Of a stretch of 62,963 bases of DNA, positions 52,169-62,292 are shown piece by piece. Made by a program: the position numbers and the translations under genes. The notes beneath the pieces were generated by a model, which searched no databases, was not told the origin of the DNA, and saw only the letters and a list, made by a program, of their open reading frames with translations. Origin of the DNA: Nitrosospira briensis (GTDB lineage Bacteria; Pseudomonadota; Gammaproteobacteria; Burkholderiales; Nitrosomonadaceae); assembly GCF_900115125.1 (NCBI RefSeq), contig NZ_FOVJ01000010.1:1-62963 (forward strand). Reading direction: 5' to 3'. The stretch's first letter is position 1, and each line of letters starts with the position of its first letter.

Positions 52169-53677
52169 ATGTCTTTCAAGCCTGTGATTCTGTGGACTGA
52201 TGCACTCGTCTACTTTCTGGTTGCAGCCATGATCGTCTTTGCCTGGTACGTTCGGCGAAACGAGCACCTCCTGGCGCCCTGGCGGCGTGTCAGCCATAGT
52301 GCAAGCGGCATGGCGTCGCTTACCGTGCTCATTTTTTTTGTCATTATCGGTTTGCTCGATACCGTGCATCTGCGCCCGGCTGTGGAGAACAACAGCAGCG
52401 GCGCCGCCGAGACTGCTTACAGCGTGGAGGTGCTAAGCCTGTTTGACGTGATCGCGACCCCGTTGCGGACGCAGGTCGAAAAGACATATTCAGCGCCGTT
52501 CGCCGTATATCTTTACGCCCGGGAAACAGTGGAACTTCCGGGCGGGGGACAGACACGGGAGTTTCCTCGCCTGAAATACGGCGGAGCGCATCTGAAGGAC
52601 CCCGAAGCGCAGCTTTTCGCGGATATTATCGGGAAAGCAATAGCGGGCGCGAGCCTGGGTCTCTTCCTCTGGGGCCTTATCGTCGTCATGTTGAGCCTGG
52701 TATTGGCTCGCCGTAGCGGCGAATCGGTTCCATCGGTGCTCTCCGCAATTCGGCATGGCGCTACCGCCGTTTCATGGAAGACAATATCAGTCACACTTGC
52801 GCTCATCCTGATGCTGTTCGGCGCGGCACTGACTTTGTGCGGCAACTACCATATATTGGGCACCGACAAGGTGGGGCAGGACGTTTTCTACCAGTCACTG
52901 AAAAGCATACGCACCGGGCTCGTGATCGGAACGCTTACTACCTTGATGATGCTTCCCTTTGCGCTGCTCCTTGGCATCACGGCTGGTTACTTTCGAGGGT
53001 GGGCCGATGATGTGATTCAATACCTGTATACCACGTTGAGTTCAATTCCCGGTGTCCTGCTCATCGCGGCGGCGGTATTGATGACACAGGTATATATGGA
53101 GACTCACCCCGAGTTGTTCGATACGGTCGCCATGCGTGCCGATCTGCGCCTGCTGTTTCTTTGCATCATACTCGGGGTTACGAGCTGGACTGGTTTATGC
53201 CGTCTGCTGCGGGGCGAAACCTTGAAATTGCGGGAAATGGAATATATCCAGGCGGCTCACGCGTTCGGGGTTTCCCATTGGCGTATTCTCAGCCGCCACA
53301 TTCTTCCTAACGTGATGCACATTGTGCTGATTACTACCGTCATGGACTTCAGCGGCTTGGTCCTTGCAGAAGCCGTGCTCTCCTACGTGGGCGTAGGCGT
53401 CGATCCATCCACGATCAGTTTCGGCACCATGATTAACGCCGCCCGTCTGGAAATGGCGCGCGAACCCATGGTATGGTGGGCTTTATTCGCAGCGTTCAGC
53501 TTCATGTTCGCACTGGTATTGAGCGCAAATCTGTTTGCCGATGCAGTACAAAATGCGTTCGATCCGCGGGTGAAAACCTTGTCGGCAAGAACCGGGGCGT
53601 TGCGTCGAAAAATACGCAAGGAAGGGCCGGTGGCCAAACCCGCAGCAACCGGAGCCGAGGATTCCTTCTCGTCATGA
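52169..53677 (+). CDS. Peptide ABC transporter permease (OppC/YejE-like) with long N-terminal extension
   Basis: A permease of 502 residues from ATG 52169, against about 300-340 for OppC or YejE. The C-terminal ~300 residues are the usual permease: HILGTDKVGQDVFYQSLKSI, the EAA loop EMEYIQAAHAFGVSHWRIL and the end NAFDPRVK. The extra N-terminal part has three or so further hydrophobic helices and a periplasmic segment. Its stop overlaps the ATPase start by 4 bases (ATGA). Confidence 0.9.
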   Translation: MSFKPVILWTDALVYFLVAAMIVFAWYVRRNEHLLAPWRRVSHSASGMASLTVLIFFVIIGLLDTVHLRPAVENNSSGAAETAYSVEVLSLFDVIATPLRTQVEKTYSAPFAVYLYARETVELPGGGQTREFPRLKYGGAHLKDPEAQLFADIIGKAIAGASLGLFLWGLIVVMLSLVLARRSGESVPSVLSAIRHGATAVSWKTISVTLALILMLFGAALTLCGNYHILGTDKVGQDVFYQSLKSIRTGLVIGTLTTLMMLPFALLLGITAGYFRGWADDVIQYLYTTLSSIPGVLLIAAAVLMTQVYMETHPELFDTVAMRADLRLLFLCIILGVTSWTGLCRLLRGETLKLREMEYIQAAHAFGVSHWRILSRHILPNVMHIVLITTVMDFSGLVLAEAVLSYVGVGVDPSTISFGTMINAARLEMAREPMVWWALFAAFSFMFALVLSANLFADAVQNAFDPRVKTLSARTGALRRKIRKEGPVAKPAATGAEDSFSS

Positions 53678-55809
53678 GCCCCGTCCTGCGAATCAACAAT
53701 CTCGAAACCATACTCCATACCGAGGCAATGCCGGTTCGGGCGGTAGATGGGCTTACGCTGCAAATCATGAGGGGTGAGACCTTCGCCCTGCTGGGCGAAT
53801 CAGGGTGCGGCAAATCCATGACTGCGCTTTCGGTCATGCGATTATTACCCGATGCGGGTGAAATCATAGGCGGTTCTGTCAGGCTCGGGGAAGAGGATCT
53901 GCTTCTGCTGCCGGAAACCGCCATGCGTAGCATTCGTGGGAAAAGGATCAGCATGATCTTTCAAGAGCCCATGCTGAGCCTGAATCCTGTGATGACCGTG
54001 GCGGACCAGATTGGGGAGGTCTTGCAGCGGCATTTCAACTTGCATGGGGGGGTTGCCAGAAAACGAATACAGGAAATTCTGGACCAGGTAGGGATTCCGG
54101 ACCCGTCTCGCCGCATGGAGGAATACCCGTTCCAGTTTTCGGGCGGGATGAAGCAGCGGATGATGATAGCCATGGCGCTGGCGGGGGAACCGGAACTGCT
54201 TATCGCGGATGAGCCAACCACTGCCCTGGATGTCACTATTCAAGCCCAGGTTCTCGACCTCATGCGTAGCCTGCAGCAACGTGATGGCATGACGATTCTA
54301 CTCATCACCCACGATCTGGGCGTTGCGGCGGAAATAGCGCATCGGGTCGGGATAATGTACGCAGGAGAAATTGTAGAGACAGCGCCACGTGACGAGTTTT
54401 TCCGTGGCCCCGCGCATCCCTATTCGCGGAAATTGCTTGCCTCCTTGCCTGGAAGAGACAGACGCCGACAGGGTTTGCGGCTTGCTGCGATCAGCGGGAA
54501 TGTGCCTCCGCTGTCGCGCGAATTCAGCGGGTGCCGTTTTGCAGACCGTTGTGATCATGCCTGGGAACTATGCCACGAAGTCGCGCCGGGGTGGACCTCG
54601 TTAGCGGGGGAGCAGCAGGTAAGATGCCATCTTTTCAATCAGAATCCGGGGTCTCGTGTTCCGCAGCGACAATTCGAAGATAAGAGGCTTGATCCCGCGG
54701 TTCAGGCAAAGGGAAGTTCGGATAAGCCCGATTCCGGGGTGAGGCCGCCAGACGCGGAATCTCAAGTCTCCAATTTATTGACTGTCACCGATCTGAAAGT
54801 TTACTTTCCCATACACAAGGGATTGATAAAACATGTGGCTGGATACATCAAGGCGGTGGATGGCGTATCCCTGGAGATTTGCCGAGGCAAGACGCTGGCG
54901 CTGGTGGGGGAATCGGGCTGCGGAAAGACCACTGTTGGCAAGGGCATTCTGCAACTGATTCCGACTACTGGCGGCAGCGTGCGCTACGATGGGCTTGAAC
55001 TGGTGGGACTGGAACGCAGCCGGTTACGAAAGCTGCGCGCGGAACTCCAGCTCATATTTCAAGACCCGTATTCGTCGCTCAATCCGAGGATGCGTATCGT
55101 TGACGTTATCGAAGAGGGAATGAACGCCCTGAATGTCGAAGATGAAAGCGAAGCAGGTCGTGTGGAGCGCGCGTCCGGAACCAGAAGAAAGAAAGTGGAT
55201 ACGCTGCTGGAAAGTGTCGGCTTGCCGCCAGAAACCAAGTGGCGTTATCCGCACGAGTTTTCCGGCGGCCAGCGCCAGCGAATCGCCATCGCGCGCGCCC
55301 TCGCGGTCAATCCCAAGCTTATCGTGTGCGACGAACCGACCAGTGCCCTGGACGTATCTGTGCAGGCCCAGATATTAAATCTGTTAAGGGAATTGCAGAA
55401 CACGCTGGGATTAGCCTATCTATTCATCACTCACAATATTTCGGTCGTGGAGTATCTTGCTGATGAAGTGGCCGTAATGTATCTGGGGAGGATCGTGGAG
55501 CGTGGAGCAGTGGACGAGGTTTTGACCAGCCCCAGGCATCCCTACACTCAGGCCCTGCTGTCGGCGGTTCCCGTAATCGAACCTGCGTCGAAGCGCGAGG
55601 TCATTCACCTTCATGGTGATCTTCCCTCGCCGGCCAATCCACCGTCGGGCTGCCACTTTCACCCCCGCTGCCCCCACGTCATGCCGGTCTGCCGCGAAGT
55701 CTATCCGGGAACAAGCACATTCAGTTCAATGCATATGGCGCACTGCTATCTTTATCCGCAGCAGCAAGACACGGCGTGCGTGGAAGCACAAGCACAAGCA
55801 CAAGCATAA
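53674..55809 (+). CDS. Peptide ABC transporter tandem ATPase (YejF-like, DppD-DppF fusion)
   Basis: A 711-residue cytoplasmic protein with two ABC ATPase domains. The first has GESGCGKSMT near residue 42 and FSGGMKQRMM; the second has GESGCGKTTVGKG near residue 411 and FSGGQRQRIA. Each half has the oligopeptide-type C-terminal CxF/H zinc-like tail (FSGCRFADRCDHAW; SGCHFHPRCPHVMPVC). A linker of about 60 residues joins them. The start at 53674 overlaps the permease stop. The C-terminus AQAQAQA is encoded by a GCACAA repeat at 55786-55803. Confidence 0.92.
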   Translation: MSPVLRINNLETILHTEAMPVRAVDGLTLQIMRGETFALLGESGCGKSMTALSVMRLLPDAGEIIGGSVRLGEEDLLLLPETAMRSIRGKRISMIFQEPMLSLNPVMTVADQIGEVLQRHFNLHGGVARKRIQEILDQVGIPDPSRRMEEYPFQFSGGMKQRMMIAMALAGEPELLIADEPTTALDVTIQAQVLDLMRSLQQRDGMTILLITHDLGVAAEIAHRVGIMYAGEIVETAPRDEFFRGPAHPYSRKLLASLPGRDRRRQGLRLAAISGNVPPLSREFSGCRFADRCDHAWELCHEVAPGWTSLAGEQQVRCHLFNQNPGSRVPQRQFEDKRLDPAVQAKGSSDKPDSGVRPPDAESQVSNLLTVTDLKVYFPIHKGLIKHVAGYIKAVDGVSLEICRGKTLALVGESGCGKTTVGKGILQLIPTTGGSVRYDGLELVGLERSRLRKLRAELQLIFQDPYSSLNPRMRIVDVIEEGMNALNVEDESEAGRVERASGTRRKKVDTLLESVGLPPETKWRYPHEFSGGQRQRIAIARALAVNPKLIVCDEPTSALDVSVQAQILNLLRELQNTLGLAYLFITHNISVVEYLADEVAVMYLGRIVERGAVDEVLTSPRHPYTQALLSAVPVIEPASKREVIHLHGDLPSPANPPSGCHFHPRCPHVMPVCREVYPGTSTFSSMHMAHCYLYPQQQDTACVEAQAQAQA
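55786..55809 (+). repeat. Hexanucleotide repeat ending the tandem ATPase gene
   Basis: Three perfect GCACAA units (55786-55803) are followed by GCATAA, the same unit with one change that creates the stop codon. Gains or losses of whole units keep the frame and would only lengthen the Ala-Gln tail. Confidence 0.85.
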
Positions 55810-55821
55810 GGAATAATATAC

Positions 55822-57429
55822 ATGGTTGGTCATGAAGTCGCTCGACGGCGTACATTTGCCATTATTTCCCACCCGGATGCCGGTAAAACGACGCTTACCG
55901 AGAAGCTGCTGTTGTTTGCGGGGGCCATTCATATCGCCGGTAGTGTAAAGGCGCGAAAGGCGAGCCGGCATGCCACTTCCGACTGGATGGAGATCGAGAA
56001 GCAGCGAGGTATTTCGGTAGCCAGTTCAGTAATGCAGATGGAGTACGGGGGCTGCGTCATCAATCTTCTGGATACCCCGGGCCACCAGGATTTCTCGGAA
56101 GATACCTATCGCGTCCTCACTGCTGTGGATGCCGCCCTGATGGTGATCGATGCCGCCAATGGCGTCGAGGCCCAGACCTTGCGTCTGCTGAACGTGTGCC
56201 GTGCCCGCAACACCCCCATCCTCACTTTCGTGAATAAAATGGACCGCGAAGTGCGGGACCCACTCGACCTCATCGACGAGATCGAACGGGCGCTGAACAT
56301 GGCCGCGGTGCCTTTCACCTGGCCGATGGGTATGGGTCGCGGCTTCAATGGTGTATTCGATTTGCGACGCGATAGCATGCGCGTTTTTCGTCCGGGTTCG
56401 GATAGGCTGGATGATGAAGATGAAGTGATTGAGGGCCTGAACAACCCCGAAATCGCGGAGCGCTTCTCGAAAAATGCGGCAAACATGCAGCAGGAAGTTG
56501 AACTGATACGCGGCGCTTCACCCGAATTCAGTCACGCGGCATTTCTGGCCGGCCAGCAGACCCCGATATTTTTCGGCTCAGCCATCAATAACTTCGGCGT
56601 CCGTGAGGTTCTAGAGGCGCTGATCCATCTCGCTCCGCCGCCAGGACCGCGCAGCGCGCTGCAACGCCAGGTGCAACCGTCCGAACCAAAATTTTCTGGT
56701 GTGGTATTCAAGATTCAAGCCAATATGAATCCAGCTCACCGGGACCGTATTGCGTTCGTGAGAATCTGTTCGGGCAGGTTTGAGCGCGGCATGAACCTGA
56801 GGGTCGGGCGTAACGATAAGGATATCCGAACCAACGGGGTAGTATCTTTTCTCTCGCAGCGGCGCGACCTGCTAGACATTGCCTATGCCGGCGACATTAT
56901 CGGGATTCCCAACCACGGGACGCTCCAGTTGGGAGATACGCTCACGGAAGGCGAGCAGCTTCAATTTACCGGTTTGCCGTTTTTCGCGCCGGAAATCTTC
57001 CAGACGGTCGAGATTGCCGACCCGATGCGCAGCAAGCAACTCAAATTGGGGCTCGCTCAGCTGGGCGAAGAGGGTGCGATCCAGGTTTTCCGGCCGCACT
57101 GGGGCGGCACCTTGCTCCTGGGCGCCGTGGGTGCCTTGCAGTTTGAGGTAGTAGCCCACCGGCTGAAGCATGAATATGGGGTCGAGGCCCGGCTTGCACC
57201 TGCCAAGTACCAGTTAGCGCGCTGGATAACTGCCGACGATCCGCGCGAACTTAAACGATTCATAGACACTAACGCGCATCGGATTGCCTACGACGTGGTC
57301 GATGCCCCGACCTTTCTTGCTTCTTATGGAGCGGAACTGAGCGTAGCGGAGGAAAGCTGGAAAAACATCCGCTTCCACAGAATGCGGGAACATGCCGGAC
57401 TGGTGTTCGAGGCCCATCTCGACGGATGA
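55822..57429 (+). CDS. prfC: Peptide chain release factor 3
   Basis: A translational GTPase that recycles RF1 and RF2 from the ribosome. The 535-residue protein begins with RRRTFAIISHPDAGKTTLTE (the P-loop), then has switch II LLDTPGHQDFSED and the NKMD specificity motif in FVNKMDREVRDP. RF3 rather than EF-G follows from the length and from the GRGFNGVFDLRRD region. Twelve bases separate it from the ATPase gene. Confidence 0.97.
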   Translation: MVGHEVARRRTFAIISHPDAGKTTLTEKLLLFAGAIHIAGSVKARKASRHATSDWMEIEKQRGISVASSVMQMEYGGCVINLLDTPGHQDFSEDTYRVLTAVDAALMVIDAANGVEAQTLRLLNVCRARNTPILTFVNKMDREVRDPLDLIDEIERALNMAAVPFTWPMGMGRGFNGVFDLRRDSMRVFRPGSDRLDDEDEVIEGLNNPEIAERFSKNAANMQQEVELIRGASPEFSHAAFLAGQQTPIFFGSAINNFGVREVLEALIHLAPPPGPRSALQRQVQPSEPKFSGVVFKIQANMNPAHRDRIAFVRICSGRFERGMNLRVGRNDKDIRTNGVVSFLSQRRDLLDIAYAGDIIGIPNHGTLQLGDTLTEGEQLQFTGLPFFAPEIFQTVEIADPMRSKQLKLGLAQLGEEGAIQVFRPHWGGTLLLGAVGALQFEVVAHRLKHEYGVEARLAPAKYQLARWITADDPRELKRFIDTNAHRIAYDVVDAPTFLASYGAELSVAEESWKNIRFHRMREHAGLVFEAHLDG

Positions 57430-57556
57430 AGCGGATTTCCCGTCATGCGTGGTCATTATTCCGACTTGGCAGCAGACGCAGGCGCCCCATGCGCCGCGCT
57501 TCTTAAGCCCAGCCTGCTGATCAGGATTTATAAACAAGAACTCGGTTCAGCTTCAT

Positions 57557-58441
57557 TTACTTGACTTCCGAAAGCAGTTTTCCGATCATTTGTTCCGCCT
57601 GATTCTGATAGCCTCGGCCAAACAGGTTTAGATGGTTCAGTATGTGATAGAGGTTGTAAAGCGTTTTGCGGGTTTTATAGCCTGGATCAAGTGGATAGGT
57701 TTCCCGGTAGGCCGCATAAAACTCAGCAGAAAATCCTCCGAAGAGTTCGGTCATGGCGATATCCGTTTCGCGATCGCCATAATACACGGCCGGATCGAAT
57801 ACCAGCGGCTGTCCCGCGCCATCAAAACCGTAATTGCCACTCCACAAGTCGCCGTGCAATAGTGACGCAATCGGCTGCTTCCCCGTGAAAAAGAAATCCA
57901 GTTGCTCCAGCAACTGCTCACCCTGTGATTGTAGCCGTCCAGCGTAGCCATTGATTTTAGCCAATTGCAATTGATAACCCAGCCGGTATTTGCGCCAGAA
58001 TTCACCCCAGCTGGATGAGGTATTATTGATTTGCAAGGTTGTGCCAATGGTGTTGTCGCGCGTCCAGCCGAATTTTTCGGAGGAGAAACGATGCATGGCG
58101 GCAAGTCCACAGCCCAAGGCTGCGGCGCCGTTACGCGAACCCTTGCCTGTCTCCAGATATTCCAGCACGAGCCATGCATTGGACCTGTTTTTTCCCCAGC
58201 ATAAAGGCAGCGGAACCCGCAGGGTTCGCGAGCCGTGGATTTCCTGAAGACCTGCCGCTTCCGCCTCGAACATCGAGAGGCGATCCGCATTGTTCAGTTT
58301 GACGAAAAATAGTTGATCGTTGCCTTCAATCCGATGCGCATGATTGACGCACCCGCCGCCAATCGAAGAAACTTTTTCCACGGAAAAGGGGATGCCGATA
58401 GAGCGGGAGATTTGTGCGCCGATTTCGGTCCAGGGCAGCAT
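57557..58441 (-). CDS. Fructosamine kinase family protein
   Basis: A 294-residue protein-kinase-like-fold enzyme of the FN3K/YniA family, which phosphorylates ketoamines formed by glycation. The catalytic segment is LLHGDLWSGNYGFDG, followed by VFDPAVYYGDRETDIAMTEL, with the Asp residues for ATP/Mg. The N-terminal SIGGGCVNHAHRI is the glycine loop. It starts 13 bases after argH on the same strand and is convergent with prfC. The substrate in this organism is not known. Confidence 0.88.
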   Translation of the reverse strand: MLPWTEIGAQISRSIGIPFSVEKVSSIGGGCVNHAHRIEGNDQLFFVKLNNADRLSMFEAEAAGLQEIHGSRTLRVPLPLCWGKNRSNAWLVLEYLETGKGSRNGAAALGCGLAAMHRFSSEKFGWTRDNTIGTTLQINNTSSSWGEFWRKYRLGYQLQLAKINGYAGRLQSQGEQLLEQLDFFFTGKQPIASLLHGDLWSGNYGFDGAGQPLVFDPAVYYGDRETDIAMTELFGGFSAEFYAAYRETYPLDPGYKTRKTLYNLYHILNHLNLFGRGYQNQAEQMIGKLLSEVK

Positions 58442-58454
58442 TAGCAGGCAGGGC

Positions 58455-59891
58455 TTACCGGATTGCCGGGTTGCTGCTCGAGGATAGCCATTCCCTCGCG
58501 CGACCGATTGCGGCGTTCACTTGAGCCGGCGCCGTTCCGCCGATATGGTTGCGGCTACTGATCGAACCTTCCAGCGTCAGCACGGCGAAGATGTCGTCCG
58601 CAATCAACGAAGAGAATTGTTGCAATTCCGGCAGGCTCAGCGCACTCAGGTCCCGGTTGTTCTTTTCCGCGAAACGCACCGCTTGCGCCACTGCTTCGTG
58701 CGCTTCCCGGAAAGGCATCCCTTTTTTCGTCAGGTAGTCGGCCAGATCGGTAGCGGTGGCATAACCGTGCATCGCGGCGGCCCGCATTGCGTCCTGATTG
58801 ACGCGGATACCGGTCAGCATATCGGCATAAATACGCAAGGTGTCGGTAAGCGTATCGACGGTGTCGAACATGGGTTCCTTGTCTTCCTGATTATCTTTAT
58901 TGTAAGCAAGTGGCTGAGCCTTCATCAGCGTAAGCAGCGCGACGAGGTGACCATTGACGCGTCCCGTCTTGCCGCGCACCAGCTCCGGCACATCGGGGTT
59001 TTTCTTTTGAGGCATGATGGATGAGCCCGTGCAGAACCGGTCGGCGAGATCAATAAAGCCGAACGAGGGGCTCATCCATAAAATCAATTCTTCGGATAAT
59101 CGCGAAAGATGCGTCATGATCAGCGCAGCAGCGGCGCAGAATTCAATGACAAAGTCCCGGTCCGAAACGGCATCCAGCGAGTTTTCGCAAACGCCGTCGA
59201 ATCCCAGCTCTCGTGCTACCGCTTCACGATTGACAGGATAGCTGGTCCCTGCCAGCGCCGCGGCGCCGAGCGGCAATTTATTCACGCGCTTCCTGCAGTC
59301 GGATAGGCGCTCGACATCGCGTTTGAGCATTTCGAAATACGCCATGAGATGATGCCCGAAGACTACCGGCTGCGCCACTTGCAAATGAGTGAAGCCGGGC
59401 ATGACGGTATCGAGGTTCTTTTCGGCGAGATCCAGCAGCGCGAGCTGCATTGCATGGATAAGGTTGATCAGGTTGTCGATTGCGTCGCGCAAATAGAGCC
59501 GCACATCGGTGGCTACCTGATCGTTGCGTGAGCGCGCGGTATGAAGCCTCTTTCCCGCATCGCCGATCAGGACGGTGAGGCGTCTCTCGATATTGAGGTG
59601 TACATCCTCCAGTTCCAGCCGCCACACAAAATCGCCGCTGTGGATTTCTTCGCGGATCTGGCTCAGGCCAAGTTCGATAGCGGTCAGGTCATCCGCATCG
59701 ATGATGCCTGTAGCTTCGAGCATTCGTGCGTGGGCAAGCGATCCGCGAATATCGTAGTCGGCCAGTCGCCAGTCGAAGCCTACTGATGCGGTATATCGCT
59801 GCACCAGTTCCGAGACAGGTTCGTTAAACCTTCCCGACCATGTGTTTTTGCTTTTTTCAGCGGGTACGCGGATCTTTTTCGAAGCCATCAT
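58455..59891 (-). CDS. argH: Argininosuccinate lyase
   Basis: ArgH splits argininosuccinate into arginine and fumarate, the last step of arginine synthesis. The 478-residue protein has the fumarase/aspartase signature [12 protein letters not shown] with the catalytic Ser region, [13 protein letters not shown], and [12 protein letters not shown]. No other arg gene is nearby. The 3' neighbour on the same strand is the fructosamine-kinase-family gene. Confidence 0.97.
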   Translation of the reverse strand: MMASKKIRVPAEKSKNTWSGRFNEPVSELVQRYTASVGFDWRLADYDIRGSLAHARMLEATGIIDADDLTAIELGLSQIREEIHSGDFVWRLELEDVHLNIERRLTVLIGDAGKRLHTARSRNDQVATDVRLYLRDAIDNLINLIHAMQLALLDLAEKNLDTVMPGFTHLQVAQPVVFGHHLMAYFEMLKRDVERLSDCRKRVNKLPLGAAALAGTSYPVNREAVARELGFDGVCENSLDAVSDRDFVIEFCAAAALIMTHLSRLSEELILWMSPSFGFIDLADRFCTGSSIMPQKKNPDVPELVRGKTGRVNGHLVALLTLMKAQPLAYNKDNQEDKEPMFDTVDTLTDTLRIYADMLTGIRVNQDAMRAAAMHGYATATDLADYLTKKGMPFREAHEAVAQAVRFAEKNNRDLSALSLPELQQFSSLIADDIFAVLTLEGSISSRNHIGGTAPAQVNAAIGRAREWLSSSSNPAIR

Positions 59892-60090
59892 ATCTCGTGG
59901 ATTGGGGTGTACGCCTTTCTAAGCGGTGCTCTCGCTGTTATGGCTTTGAAACGATGAGTATAAATCAAACACCCATCCCTATGTTCCATACCCTGACCGT
60001 AGGGGAGCAGGACTGGATGAACGTGGAATCTTAGTGTCATGTAAATATCGGGAATGGAAAAGCAGCTTCGCAGCCTGAAATACTTCAGCT

Positions 60091-62292
60091 TCAGAAATCC
60101 ATTGGATCCACATCCACTGTCCAGCGCACCTTGCGGCTGGGAAGCGCGTCAAGCTTTGTGCGCCAAGCCCCAAGGAACGCCTGTAATTTTTTGCGCGAGC
60201 CGGATTGTACCAGCAGGTAAGCGCGCTCCATTCCCTTTAGCCGTGCCATCTGCGCTGGAACGGGGTCGAATACCTCGATCTCTCCTAGGGCCTTCGCCAC
60301 TGCCACTGCGCTGGTGAGAAAACCGAGGGCAGTATCAATTTTCGGCGCCTCTGCCCGCAGCAGCGCTTGGTAGACGAACGGCGGGAACCCCGCGGTTTTT
60401 CTTTCTTCCAGCAGCGTTTGCGCGAGCAGGTCGTAATCATGCTGTCGCAAAGCATGGTACAGGGGGTGATCGGGGAACTCGGTTTGAATGAGGACTTCCC
60501 CTGGAATCCCGGCGCGGCCGGCTCGGCCCGCCACTTGCATCAGTTGAGCAAACAGGCGTTCCGAAGCGCGAAAATCCGTACTGAATAGCGAAGCGTCGGA
60601 ATTCAGAATGCTCACCAGCGACAGCTTTGGAAAATCATGTCCTTTCGCAAGAATCTGAGTTCCCACCAGAATATCCACGCGTTGTTCGTGGATGTCCCTC
60701 AGCATGTGTTGCCAGGCGTCTTTCCGGCTCGTACTGTCGCGATCGATGCGCATGATCCGCGCGCCAGGGAAATACTCGGCCAGCGCCGCCTCTACCCGCT
60801 GTGTGCCGTGGCCGAAAGGGACAACGTCCTGATCCCCGCATTCCGGACAGACGTTTGGAAATCGCTCCTGATGTCCGCAGTGATGGCAGCGCAGTCTTTT
60901 ATCACGCAGGTGCACTACCAGCCGGCTGGCACAGCGCTCGCATGTCGCTGCCCACCCGCACGACTTGCACAGCAGCACCGGCGCATAACCGCGCCGGTTT
61001 ATGAAAACCAGGCTTTGCTGATTCAATGCAAGACATCTTTCCAGCGCAGAAATCACCGGTGGGGAAAAGCTTTCTTTAGTCTTTGCGGCACGGGTATCAA
61101 TACAGCGCACAACGGGGAGCGCGGCATTCTTCACCGCCCGAGACGAAAGCCTCAGCCTGAGGTAGCGGCCTGTAACTGCATTGTAATGACTCTCAAGCGA
61201 GGGCGTGGCGGAGCCAAGAATCACCGGCACGCCAGCCTGCTTGGCGCGGAAGATAGCCACGTCTCGCGCTGAATAACGCAACCCGTCCTGCTGTTTGAAT
61301 GAGGCATCCTGTTCCTCATCCACTATTATCAGCCCAAGTTTCGGCAGCGGCGTGAATACGGCGAGCCGTGTGCCCAGCACTATTTCCGCAGCGCCCTCTT
61401 GCGCCTGTAGCCAGCCAGCCGCGCGCTCCGAAGGGCTGAGTCCGCTATGAAGGCTTACCAGCCGCAAGGTGGGAAAGCGCGCACGGAACACCGCTTCCAG
61501 TTGCGGCGTCAGGTTGATTTCAGGAACCAGTACCAGGGTTTGCCGCGCTTGCCGCAACACAAGCGAAATCAGGCGCAGGTAGACCTCCGTTTTTCCGCTC
61601 CCCGTTACCCCATGCAATAGCCACGTATTGAATTCGCCTATTTCAGGGGCAATCACATCGACAGCGTTTCTCTGATCGGTAGTAAGAACGGGAATTTGCA
61701 GGGCTTGCGCAGCGGGAACGGGGGTAGCGGGATGCGCAAACGGTATTTCCTCGATCCAACCCAGCGTTATCAGTTCATTCAGTGCCTTAGGTGCTCGCGG
61801 GGACAGTTGTTTTGCATCGCTGATACTCATCACGCGGGATTCTCTCAGCCTTGCCAGAAGCCTGTGTTTAACGATGTGGCGCGCGGGGATGATCGATGTA
61901 TCGGCTTTACGTCCTGTCAGGGTGAGACCGTATTGGCAGGCAGAAGGAACCTTCCGGGTAAAAGGCTTATTGCTACGGAGTCTGTTGGGCAGCCCGTTCA
62001 TTACCACCTCTCCCAAAGGATGGTGATAATACTCGCTGCAGAAACGGAATAGAGCAATCAACCCTTCGGGCAGCGGAGGAACATCCCTGAATATATGCGC
62101 TGCGTGCTTGAGTTTGGGGGAAGGAACAGAGGAGTAAGCGGTTACTTCCATAATCACCCCTGTCATCATGTTTCTCCCGAAGGGGACAAGCACGCGAGCC
62201 CCTACATCTTGCGCCGTTATCTCCGTATCCGGCGCAAGATAGTCGAACAGAGTATTGAGAGGAACATCAAGCGCAACACGTAGAATGGCCAT
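60091..62292 (-). CDS. priA: Primosomal protein N' (replication restart helicase PriA)
   Basis: A 733-residue DEXH helicase that reloads the replisome at stalled forks. The N-terminal 3'-end-binding domain begins RVALDVPLNTLFDYLAP. Walker A is GVTGSGKTEVYLR and Walker B DEEQDASFKQ. Eight zinc ligands lie in CKSCGWAATCERC and CHHCGHQERFPNVCPECG, and the helicase motif QVAGRAGR follows. About 200 bases without a visible gene separate it from argH on the same strand. Confidence 0.97.
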   Translation of the reverse strand: MAILRVALDVPLNTLFDYLAPDTEITAQDVGARVLVPFGRNMMTGVIMEVTAYSSVPSPKLKHAAHIFRDVPPLPEGLIALFRFCSEYYHHPLGEVVMNGLPNRLRSNKPFTRKVPSACQYGLTLTGRKADTSIIPARHIVKHRLLARLRESRVMSISDAKQLSPRAPKALNELITLGWIEEIPFAHPATPVPAAQALQIPVLTTDQRNAVDVIAPEIGEFNTWLLHGVTGSGKTEVYLRLISLVLRQARQTLVLVPEINLTPQLEAVFRARFPTLRLVSLHSGLSPSERAAGWLQAQEGAAEIVLGTRLAVFTPLPKLGLIIVDEEQDASFKQQDGLRYSARDVAIFRAKQAGVPVILGSATPSLESHYNAVTGRYLRLRLSSRAVKNAALPVVRCIDTRAAKTKESFSPPVISALERCLALNQQSLVFINRRGYAPVLLCKSCGWAATCERCASRLVVHLRDKRLRCHHCGHQERFPNVCPECGDQDVVPFGHGTQRVEAALAEYFPGARIMRIDRDSTSRKDAWQHMLRDIHEQRVDILVGTQILAKGHDFPKLSLVSILNSDASLFSTDFRASERLFAQLMQVAGRAGRAGIPGEVLIQTEFPDHPLYHALRQHDYDLLAQTLLEERKTAGFPPFVYQALLRAEAPKIDTALGFLTSAVAVAKALGEIEVFDPVPAQMARLKGMERAYLLVQSGSRKKLQAFLGAWRTKLDALPSRKVRWTVDVDPMDF

